Source: Apoda limacodes
Taxonomy: Eukaryota; Arthropoda; Insecta; Lepidoptera; Limacodidae
Assembly: GCA_946406115.1 (NCBI GenBank)
Contig: OX291557.1
Coordinates: 7,720,501 to 7,784,500, forward strand
Direction of reading: 5' to 3'
DNA length: 64,000 nt
The translations under genes and the position numbers were made by a program. Below are positions 12,296 to 24,300 of the stretch, one piece after another (within the stretch, counting starts at the first letter, position 1; each line of letters starts with the position of its first letter). The notes below the pieces were generated by a model that did no database searches, was not told the origin of the DNA, and was given only the letters and a program-made list of their open reading frames with translations.

Positions 12296-12363
12296 TCACT
12301 TTATAGTCGCGTGCCTGGTTTCTGGGTGTAAACAAACGCCCTCTACCGTGAAAATTGAGACCT
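12296..12363 (-). CDS. Eip63E: Kinase exon 9: short C-terminal tail and stop
   Basis: After a pyrimidine-rich acceptor ending TTTGTTGCAG, 68 nt complete the split codon G|AG (Glu431) and encode [21 protein letters not shown], then TGA at 12298-12296. The SIFTVEGV block matches the conserved tail of Eip63E/CDK14, which proves that the gene continues past the in-frame TGA found if exon 8 is read through into intron at 12920-12918. At 22 codons the exon is too short for ORF finders. Confidence 0.93.
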
Positions 12364-15300
12364 CTGCAACAAAGAAAAAAAAAAACAAGTTATTTAAAGG
12401 TCGTTTTGGATCTGGAGTCAACGGAACATATTTCCAAAATTTTTTTTCAGTTTCTCAGTGTTTATTATAGTATCTACTGAACCTACTACTTTTCTATTTA
12501 AATTATAGTCAAGTATATCGTTTCTAGAATATGTTTGTGAGTTGTAAATAGCCTTTTTGCTAAAAAGTCTTCTTCTAAATAATAATCGGTTTGTATCATT
12601 TTTGAAATGTCTTTTGCACGAAGAGAAATAAGAATATCTTTTGGCGGCGCCAGTGAGGTAGTCACTGCGCCTTAACCAAAGACGGAAAAGCATATTCATT
12701 CATAAAATTCTACTGAATTATTAAATAACAGAGTTAAATTTATGAAATTAATTATAGGACCTAATTACAAAAAAATATAGTAGGATTTCATTAATATATG
12801 ATAAGTGAATGTTTGCATTTATAGATTATTAATGTAATAAAGTTAGTTTCGGTTAAATCTGAATCAATTTCTTCTTAAGAAAGCCTTAACCTTAATGGAT
12901 ACTCCACTTCTGAAAAATCAAACCATACCATCAGGCAAGTCCCTCAATCTGGGCGGTAGAGATGCAAAGTAGGGATGGTGTAACGCTTTGTGAGCTGGTA
13001 TTCTCCTCCCAGGGTCTGGCTGGAGTAACGCTGCCGACAGTCTCTCCGCTTCCCTGCCTGCCTCCCGCACCCGCGGGAAGGCGCCCCCAATCGGCCTCGC
13101 AGCGCATGTTCCCCACCGTGCTATGTGTGTCCTTAACCCTGGCAACCGCGACACGCCTACCCAGCTTTCTTCAGTTGGCGTGCCAACCACCTGTTTGCCA
13201 AATTTCAAAGCTATATATAATAAAGCTATAAACACTGCTAACTAGTCAAAACAAAATGAGAAAAATGGAAACTAATCGGTAATCTTTTAAAAAACTCATT
13301 CTGGAGTTTAATTCAAGGTACAGGTAGAGTTTCCATAACTTGGTCTAAGCTCTCATTTAAGTATTAGTACCTTAAATATTTTGTCAAGCTGGTCATGCGT
13401 GTCCCTGACTCCGGGAAAGGTGGGTACTCCGCATAGCATCTCCACGAAGATGCACCCGACCCCCCACATGTCCAGCGACGTTGAATACTCCGTGCTGCCG
13501 AGCAAGACATCTGCGGGAAAACTTTATTAAACTAAAGAGGAAACTAAAACGCTTAGTATAGAGACTTAAAGTTAGGGGTTCTTTATTAATTTATACTTTC
13601 TTGATTTCATTTTAAAGGGTCAGCTGCTAGTAATGCCCCTAGAGTTCAATAGTCTTCGGTGACCGCTTTCATTTAGCCAGGCGGTGTGTGTGCGTGTACT
13701 TAGGTAGCATAAAAACGGAAGATACAACATGCATGGGAGTACCGAGTTTATAGGTCATCACTGTCCCCCCTGTTTTAGATTCTGATTAGGAGTACTAAAG
13801 CTCTTTACAGTCATGCAGGACGACCCATATCGCGTTTCTGAAAATTTGATCCTTTCAAAAATTGCCAGCTATTTTAAGGTCGCCGCTTGGCCTTTAAGAT
13901 AACAGCTTGAGCGATGTGCATATGTCAAAATTTTTATTTCATTCGGTCTTTTAAATAAAGTTATGAGAATAGATAAAACTTACCGGGCGGCCGATACCAA
14001 AGCGTGACGACTTCATGCGAGTATGTGTGGCTAGGTACCGACTTCGCTCGAGCCAGACCGAAGTCAGCCAGTTTCAGCTCCCCTTGGGTACTTATTAGTA
14101 GATTTTGTGGCTTCACGTCTCTGACAAACAGACAAAATTTATTAGTAAATAAATAGGTAACATTGATTGCTAGTAATTATTGCGTTCCAAACTAAAGAAG
14201 CGTTTAGACTGACAATGCATTGTGCAATGTGTGTTCGTTTCACTTTTTATAAACCGGCATAATTGGCATGACTGATTGGCAGACTACACACATTTGTACC
14301 TATACAATGCAATCATAGATTTCTAAGTAACATACGTACGCGTTATTATATTTACGCTCGAAAAGTACTTACTTTTATTAAAAATAAATCTTTTTATAGT
14401 GAACACCTACAATTTAAAAAATTATATGATATTTTTCAAACATGGCTTAAAATATGTATTTTTAAGTTAACAACGCTCGTACGAGATGATGCATGTTTAC
14501 GACTTGCGGTCACCCTTTTAACGAATGGCCCGCAGCTTTTTTAGTCAACTTTACATATACATAATTTTATCAGCGTACGAAAATAAAAGATAATTTTATA
14601 TAAATTATGATATGGGCATACGTTCTCTGAACACTTTTTGAGGAATGACAAAAATCTAATCTGAAGTCCCATAAATTCTTTTGCGAAGAAAATAAAACCC
14701 AACTCGCACTTGACTGGTTTTTAAAATACCCTGCATAGATCTCCCACTATTTTATAAGGATGTAACTCCTCCGACCTATATCGCATTTTTTCATGAATTC
14801 AAATAAAATTGTGAGCGCTACGATTCAATTACATTACAACCCTTTTCTTTTGCAAACGTATTATTGTGTAATAAAAAATATATTTTTGTTTTAGGATTAT
14901 GGGGTACATTCTCATTGATTCTGCGATAAATATTTTATTTGGTAGCTGATATATAAATAATAACAAATATATAGTCATAATGGGTGTTCTACAATCGTTA
15001 TGTATTAGTGCTAGTCTTCGATCTACTTAATCGATGCTGGCTATGACATACATAATAAATATTTTACTTAAAACCTCTATTATAAATTCAAACCTACGGT
15101 ACGACCGTCAAACTCTATTTATCTAGCAAAGGTTTACTTTCGCGGCCTCGTCAGTTATGTATGTACTCGAATATTGCTGTGTGTCTGAAATCTATGGAAA
15201 TATATGGAGATGTGCATTACTGTGCATGCCATTAATTTGTAAGTTGCTTAAATAAAAATCGAATCGCCACTTCAATCGTCTTTTGACTAAAATGTCAAAC

Positions 15301-18300
15301 AATTATCGACCGATCGAATAACCGTTCTAAGTGTATTGGCGTACGCATATTATCGGCTGAGTAATCGATCTACGACTTTTAGTATTTTGTTTAGATTGAA
15401 ATTTTTAAATTTATATATTTTGAATGGAATGTCTGATTTGAATAATTCAAAAAATTATCTACAAGCATTAAAACAGTCTTGAATACGAAATGATTTATTT
15501 GGATAAGGATTAATACAAAGGTATGTATAAAATGGTCTGATTTGGGTCAGCATTTCTATCAACTTTTTAATTGTAAAAAAAAAAATAGTTATAGTGACAT
15601 AACTGCAATAGTATGACATTTTTTTTTACACCTTGACCTTTTAGTAGGGATCCCTATATATTATGTAGCATTCTAATGGTGAGAGAATTTTACAAACATA
15701 CAAATCTTTCCTCTTTATAATATTAGTGTAGAAAACAACATAACATTCGGTAGCCCTAACCGTATTTTCCGTTTAAATTTCGTGAACAATCGTCAGGAGG
15801 TAAGATAATATACTTACCGGGCCGGACATGCATTAAGTACTTTTTACAAATGATCATACACTAAAAAATAATACTTCGAACTTTATGCCATATAATGTAA
15901 TTTAGTATCTTAAAGTAGTTGATTCTGCCACATCATGCTCGACAAGCTGACTTTCACAGTTTATAGTACAAATTGTTATGTAATCATTGCTCTTGATTAA
16001 TTTCTGCGATGTTGTTTATATAATGAGGTTTAAATGATCAAAGTTTTCATCAAACTTAATTCCCAATTAACATACACAATTTTACCCATTTTTATAGCAG
16101 ATGCTTCTTACACAAGGCAGTTTAAACATTGCTTATTTGTTAGATGTTTTTAAACATAAAAGTAAAGGATAACGATGTAAAGCAGCAATGTACGCACTTG
16201 GTAAGTTTATAATTATCTCGGGAGTAGATTTTTACCGAACCTGAATATAGAGCCTCTCGTTATCGGAAACTGTTTCAGCCCCTTCTGATGTTCTACTATT
16301 TGTCATTTGCATTGTAAAGTATTTAATCCGTTTTTTTTAAATAGAATAGAATTTTTTACTTGCTAGAGAATTTTAAAGTAAATATAAGAAAAAGATTTCT
16401 CTTTTTACATTCTACTGTTTACGTGCATTTTCTTAAGTCAGTACATCTTCTTTTATAGGTCTGTATAAAATAAATGCAACAACTTAAAAACATATTCATT
16501 TTATATTAACATAACAAAAAGCATATGTATGTAAACAAATCCGCTACTTTGAACTACCTACATTTTAATGAATTAATATTCCAATACAATTAATGTCACA
16601 AAGTGCATCAATGTCACATACCTGTGCAGGACCCTTCTCCGGTGGCAGTAGGACAGCCCCCTCAGTAATTGAAACATGAACAGTCTGACGTTGTGATGGT
16701 TTAGTCCCCCGGGATGCCTCTCCATGTACTGTGATAAATCAGTGTCCTGCGTATCAGACACACAAAACTATTACTATTATTACACAAATAGAAGAAATAA
16801 AAAGAGGAAAGTATTTTTTACCGAATATTCGGCTATTCGCCTCGAAATTCCGCGGAATATTCGGTATATTCAACCTAAATCAAACTCAACTTTATACAGT
16901 ACAGTATGGGGTTCTTCAAGAATGAAGTAATTAATTTTTTGAAAGGTCGGCAACACGCGAGTGATACCCCTGTTGTTACAAGCGTCCATAGGCTACGGTG
17001 ACCGCTTACCGTCAGGCGGACCGTTAGTTTGTTTGCCACCTTAGTGGCATAAAAAAATATTATTTTCTTATTTATATTATTTTTAAGTACTATTATATTT
17101 TTTAAAGTGATCGATCACTTAGCCACATACTTGGGTTTAAAGCTAACTGAACCAATCTTATTAGTTTACCCGTAAAAGCATAGTTACTGGGCAGAAAGAA
17201 TGACTTTTAATAAAATTAGGTGCAAAACTAAGTGACGATGATATTCTTCTTCACGGAGGAAGCGGAAGAGACTGAAGTGATTGGATTTTTGAAGGGTTAG
17301 CAACGCGTGAGTGATGCCCCTGGTGTTGCAAGCGTCCATAGGCTATGGTGACCGCTTACCATCAGGCGGACCGTAAGCTTGTTTGCCACCTTAGTGGTAT
17401 ATAAAAAAAGGTTACTCACTACAAACTCGAAGACGAAGGTGAGAGTTTCCCTGGTGTGCACGATGTCGTGTAGTGTGACAATGTTGGAGTGTTTCAGTTC
17501 TTTGAGCAGCGACGCTTCTCGGATTGCCGTGAACGGAGCGCCTTCTTCTTCTTGTAGCCTTATCTCCTTTAACGCCACCACTTGTTGCGTTAAACTGTTG
17601 AAAAGGACATGATATTTTAAGAAGTTGATAAAAATGTATGTATGAATATTTTCACGGTTTTATTCCGCAGAAGGAGGTAACCAGAGCAGCTGGCTGGATA
17701 CACATCTACATCATAATGTTGGGGACGGTATTTTTTATCCGACTTTCGAAGAAAGGTGTTTTTCGAGCGTATGTATGTCCATTTCTTTGGCACTCCCTAC
17801 ACTGAACAGCTTGACAGATTTTGAGGTGCGGTGTCATTTGATTCGTCGTGATTGTGTAACATTAGGTATATTAAATTTAAAAAAAATCCTTTAAAATCTA
17901 AATGGCGGATTTTATGCGAGATAAAAAAAAATATAAAATTGGAAGAAAAATAACAGTAAAAGCTGTTAATAAAAATAAATTATTAAATTAACATAAAAAA
18001 CCCCGACTGCAAGAACTAAAAAGAAGTAAACAAGACCCCTAAAACATACCTAATATTTAACTATAAGCAGGCGTGAGTCATTTAAATGCAAGAACAAATA
18101 GTAGTACAGATTGCTCACAATATATTAGTTACCTTCTTGCGAGACAGTTGAGCTCATTGCCGCAATACTGCTTCTGATACAGTTTGTAGCGGACCATATC
18201 GCCACAAGCAAGGCTGACGGCAAGCGTCCTACATCGCGCTATCAAAGTTTCTTCAGTACTTTAAACTTGTAATTTCAATATCGTACACAAGCATCACTAC

Positions 18301-21300
18301 AAATATCAACTTTCTGTTTGGGAAGGGAGTGATGTAGCGGGCCGTATTGGTCTCACGTGGTCTAACTATAATTCATGAATTAATAACTTAAAGTATTAAG
18401 AAGATAATATAAATAGCCATTCCAACAAAATAGCTTAGTAAAGAAAGAAATTACTGAACAATGTTCATTTTTTTCTTATAATTACTCTCTCAAATAAACA
18501 ATGTAATTAAGACCTCGTCAGCTGACTATTGTGCAGGTAACAATTGCAATAATTGTCCAGGAAACGAGTTAGAAAGTACATTTATCGCTACTTTCGATCA
18601 GCATCTTGCACGCGAGAGAATATATGTATGACAGAGACATAATTAATTACTTTTAGACCAGATTTCAGCTGCATTTTTGTTTAGGCTAAGATATAGGCTA
18701 GATTCCGTAAATACACCGTTTTTGTGCAAGTTTCTGAAGTCCCAAAATAGTGTCTGAAGGATTGAGAAAATATGTTAAAAATCTAGCTTTAGCCTAATCT
18801 AGATTACAGCAAAAAAGTAAAGTAAAAACGTTAAATTCCATACAAAAAATAAGAAGTTTCAAGGCGTCATATAACTTTCTGGACGATATTGCCATTGGTG
18901 AATATTCTTAAAAAGTATAAATTATTTGTATTAACTAATTAATAATTATCTTCATTTGTGTAATTAGTAATTTGATATTATTATTTTACAGTCAAATGGC
19001 ACACCTTATGTAAGTGAGATAACATTTCAAAATTCAATTAATTAAAAATTATAATTTTTTCTTATTATATCAATGGATTTCAACGGACTTTATGCGGATT
19101 GGTGGATGTTTTATTTATTTTTTTGTCAAGTTCTCCAATTATTCAATAATTATTTTCTTTTCAAATCACAACACAGATTAGCACACAAACAAAAGAAAAC
19201 TTATGAGTACAAAGGCGAGCTTATCCTTTAAAAGAGATTTCTTCGACAAACCAAAATGTGTAAGAGATAATACTCATAGAAAGTAGTATTTTCTATATCA
19301 AGATAGTGACAAGACCCCTGATTGTGTCTGTCCGTCTATACTAAAAAATAAATATCAAAAGCAAAAGCGGGCTACAATTACAATTTAATTATGTGTGTAA
19401 AATAATTATTTATTTATAAAAATATTTATAACAGCAGTCAATAAATCAAGCCTCCCTGGCTTGTGAAGTCTGACGATCGAGTGGCCACTAATTCGATAAC
19501 GTCTCGTTATTTGCACTGGGCCAGCGCAGCGGCCTATAGAATAAGCCTTTGTTCTCGAAGCACCATATAAAATAATGGTCTTCGAAAGCTTGTAAATTGA
19601 CACCAATAATAAATTTTAGAAAAATATGTTTTAAAGTTTCTCTGCAGTATTGAAGCAAAAGTCGACCCAACTTGTCAAAGTAATTATTAGTAAGTCACAA
19701 GTGTTGCGAACTAATCAAGTGGAGTGCGAAGCATGCCGCCGGCAACCGACTCGCCATAAAGCCACAAAGGACTTCGTAGAATTCTCGAGAGCAATGAATA
19801 CGTAAATTTAGCAAAGTTCACGATCCATTACTTCTTCAAGTAACAATTAGAATTCATTACTGGGATCATTAAATTCAATATTCAAGACCAAAAATCAGCC
19901 TTACACAGTTTAAAAGTAACTTTGGTAATTTGAATTCGATTCTAGAATTCGACTACTACTTCTTTGTTTTTCTGCGGCTCTGTAGGGTAATAGTAATGCC
20001 TGCCGATCTGAGGGGCGCGGGTTCTATATTCACTCAGGAAAAACATTTATTTGATTATATTTGTGTTTGTCTTAAGTCTAGGAGTTTTACTGTATAGGTA
20101 ATGATGGCGAACTTATTTTATCTGGTATCCATAAAACAAGCTTTACTTAGTTTGGGATAGATAGCGTTGAGTGTAATGTGCAGGAATTATTACTAACAAA
20201 AATAATTTATTATTATATTTTATGTTAAATAATATTGAGTGTCCTAGCGTGTTTTAAATCTATACTCCGCCATAAATTTTCATTATCTTGTAGAAAGATT
20301 TATTTCAATACCAAAATGAAAATTTACAGCAAGTACGTGTCTATTCTAGTGACGTCATCAAAGACAGGTTTCTTTAGTAGAAATACAAGTCAGTATCTGA
20401 AATTGTGTACAAACAAAGCTCGTCCGAACAATACTGATACAAAGGTCCAAGAATATGCAAATATCTTCAGACTTCTCGATATGGCGAGAAGGAACGCTAC
20501 GAGAATGTTAAGAAGGCAAAACGTTATTACAATATGAAATACAAATAATAAAATGCTAATATGAAAATCTCATATAAAAAGTAGGTTGTTTGCAAGGTAA
20601 GGGAGGGGCGTGAATACCGATCGTCGAACTTTATGAAAAGGGCTTTTTGTGAAAATATTCACAGAAATGTCCGGAGGAAGGTATAAACAAATTTTGTTGA
20701 TATTAAAAGAAAAAAAAAGGTTATTTGATGGCCTATATGATGAGAAAAATACAGCTAAAATGACCGACTACGAATAGTTTAAGAAAGACCACAAAATTAC
20801 TTTTAGATCTCTGTGACTAAATTCATCGCATGCAAAACGTGATCTTGGAGACAAGAAACCCGCTATGTGGCACATATCAAAAGCAATTTTTTACAGTGAT
20901 CACCGATAATCACCTCTCTTTTTATTACTACTCTATGTTTTATATTGTAAACCGTTAACCCACATATGGCCCATAATAGAAATAAAAATTGCATTGCACA
21001 ATTGCACTTTAGCTTACTTACTTGCTATATCCTTTGAATACTGTTGCGTATGATCCTTCACCTAGTTGCTCTAGTTTTATATACGCTTCGGATTTACCAA
21101 ACGGAGAATCACCCTGTAGACAAAAGTAAATTACTAAATTAATAAAATGATATATAATCATCAATCAATCAATATAAATAAATATTCTACATAACAGTAG
21201 AAAGATGAACCTCGAACCAGGACTTGAACCTGCAACAATCCTTACAGTACATGTACACGTAAGTGCTCTACCAATTGAGCTATCGAGGCACAACTCTAAC

Positions 21301-24300
21301 CTATAAAAATCCCAACATCTTTACTACGGAAGTACGATCGTTACGAACGTCACAATCAACTTCTAATGACTTATTAAGTCCACAGAACATAAGCTACGTA
21401 GATGTATGTTTAAACCTCAGCCCAAATAAAAAAGTCTAGATAGAACGTCTTCGACCACGAAGTGAGGCCGGTTTTAACTACACCTCACCGTGTACATACA
21501 ATACATGTTTGGTACGCATACCCGGTGATTGTGAGATGCACTTCTTATAGTCTACCCACACACGTTTTGGTTATTAAATACAACTGACTATTGATTCAAA
21601 CTTGTATACTTAATATTACTTTTAAACTGCGTTTATACCATAACTTAATTGGTCTATTTTTATAACTTAGTCATATAGTTAATTCTACATATCTATGTCA
21701 CTTGGAAGACTAGTATCTAAGATACAGGCTAGGCTTAGTTTAGATATTAGTGAACCGACTACATAACTCAAAGTGTTTTCTGTTCGTTCGTGTAATGCAC
21801 TGAGTGTCAATAATCATATTATATGTGGCTTTTATACATATGTAAGTACATAAATCCTTTTTTTCTTGGCTGGGTTACTATGATGCTGAGCGCATTGAAC
21901 GGCGAACGGGGCACCTCGTTTATCTCTTTTATACCTATGTATTTTAGACACAGTTATAAGGAATAATTTATCCATAGTGTTTGAAAGTGAACCAATTTTT
22001 TTTTTATTTTTTTTATATATATATTTGAAGTGAAAACTTTTTAAGCGGCGTTGTGCACTTTTTTTGGTATGGGTAAAAAATGATAAACTCGCGTCAGGTC
22101 ACGTGTCCTAATCGTGGAAATTCGTAAGACGAAAACCGTAATGCCACGCCTATTATAATTTTTATTGAAGTGAAAACTTCTTTAGCGGCGTTGTGCACTT
22201 TTTTTGGTATGGGTAAAAAATGATAAACTCGCGTCAGGTCACGTGTCCTAAGCGTGAAAATTCGTAAGACGGAAACCGTAATGCTACGCCTATTATAATT
22301 TTTATTTTTAGTATTCGCGATTATGAGTAGTACAGGGAGGTTGGATATGGAATTTTAATTCTATGACAGATTGCGATGTCAAATATACTACGTCAAAAAA
22401 GTAAATAAACAAACATTATTATTTCTTGACAATGTCAAAGACATGTCTTGTGACATATTTGAGTGTTAAGCGCGAATCGTGTGTAAAGGTTTTCACTTCT
22501 GCCGGCACTCCCGAAGTGCAACTCGTTTTTTTTGATAACATTTTGCGCCGCGGTAGCTCGGCTGACAAGGCAAGGTGTAGCTGTAGTGTCGTTGTATATT
22601 TGTGCGTTTAAATGTGTATGTAAATGTGTATTTTTAACCGACCTCACTTCGTTGTCGTAGAGGTACCATCTGAACTTTTTTTTTGATCTGAGGTTTAAAC
22701 TAAAATACAAATTTATAATAACAGACAAAACATAAATTAAGACAGTAAAATGTATCTGGATCAAATAACGATAACGACACGTGGACCTGCATACGTTAGG
22801 CAAACGACTAATGATGGATGCGACTAACCTAACCTTTTTTTTACTAGAGTTTACTGCGTTTGATAGTGTCACTTTTCTAACAAATGAATCGAACATTATT
22901 TTGCTTAATAAACCTTTAAATAATACATACACATGAAATTTTTACTCTCTCATAGACGAAGTTAACCAAATGAATAAATAAAATGTTTAGCGCAAACAAA
23001 CTCTAAAGTATATGCACGCCACTCTGACTGGCAACTCATTCGTCTCTCGGCGCTGCTCGCTGCTCTAGCGCGTCTAAATATTTGACTTGGCTAATGCTGT
23101 ACTAATGGGCTCTTATATACTATATCCGCTACTTATACATTATATAGCGGTCCAAGCTAAAATATTTAATTGTGAGTTTTACCGTTTATCGTTTGCACTG
23201 ACTTATTTCTCGTTTTCAAGTCCATTACTTGAAATCTGCCCTTTTTTACACTAATAAACTAAAGCAAAATTGATACTCTATTTATATGTATCTACACTTT
23301 TTTGCTTTTCTATAAAATTATCGCATAAGTGCACTGGAGACGCGCTGGCCGTTTGCATGAGTTCCTACTGTACTTAATAAAAAATAAAAGGCAGAATAAA
23401 ACAATGTCAAAAAAAACACTAGAGCAACGATCAACTCTATATTACATTTCTCAATAATTGATTTAACCTAAACTAATTTATGGCATCCCCATCATCTTAG
23501 CCTCCCCCATCTGTTATCACAAACGGCTGGTCTTACGTAGTCTGCATCCAGCGGCACATAGGTACATATGTATGTATATTTAAATGTATATATAGTTACA
23601 CGCGCTCTAGTGGATAAACTAGACATTATTAAGGATATATATAAATATTAATGCTTTCATTATTACTATCTTAAATTATATTAGATATATGTAATAATAT
23701 TTGTGAACACTAATGCATGATTGTTTATAATATTTATTCTATAAGTAAGTTAAATGTAAACGAGAACCGCTGCCGACAAACTGTTTAAACAGTTTGGCAG
23801 ATAATAATACATGTATATATTGATTTGTGTAAGGATAAAATAAATTAAAAAAAAATATATCGAAAAGCGTACTTCAATCAAGTAGAATACTTAAAGTAAA
23901 ATACCACAAGGTTTATATCAAATATTTCGCATAAAATGCAAGTAGTAAAGCCGGCTAAGTTACATTCTCGGTATTGTCCTTTAGAATTCTTACACTTTTT
24001 AGATAAATCGATACGTAAAGGAAAATTCATTATGGTATAAGTTAAGGTTAAAAGATCAATAACATATCAAGATGAGAAAAAACCCTTTCTTTTACAAACA
24101 TATTGTTATTTTTGTTTGTATTTAAATAAGTATATTATTTCAGGCAACAAATATCGTTTTTAACTAGTTTAATACTAGTTAATTAAAATAAAAATCTAAA
24201 ACTATTAGTAACGGTTACAATTTTGTTTCATTAGTTAGTTAAATGGCTACAGATAGTCCTATGTTAAAGAAAATCAATTATATCTTCGTAGCCTTCTTAT

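Noticed and set aside
12418..12699. 93-residue minus-strand frame in intron 8
   Set aside because: No family match; it lies between two proven kinase exons and is probably a chance frame.
12962..13231. 89-residue plus-strand frame
   Set aside because: It is the antisense shadow of kinase exon 8.
12918..13235. Exon 8 read as one 105-residue protein ending DGMV
   Set aside because: The first residues are intron (before the GCAAACAG acceptor) and the last two codons plus stop lie past the GTATGG donor; the family tail continues in the 12296-12363 exon.
17379..17612. 77-residue plus-strand frame
   Set aside because: Antisense shadow of kinase exon 4 and the neighbouring SINE-like tail.
21209..21289. 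Functional tRNA gene
   Set aside because: The anticodon loop has 13 bases and the sequence has a repeat relative with shared flanks at 55.4 kb.
22435..22932. 165-residue minus-strand frame, the longest in the window
   Set aside because: It crosses the border of a repeated non-coding element and has no motif.
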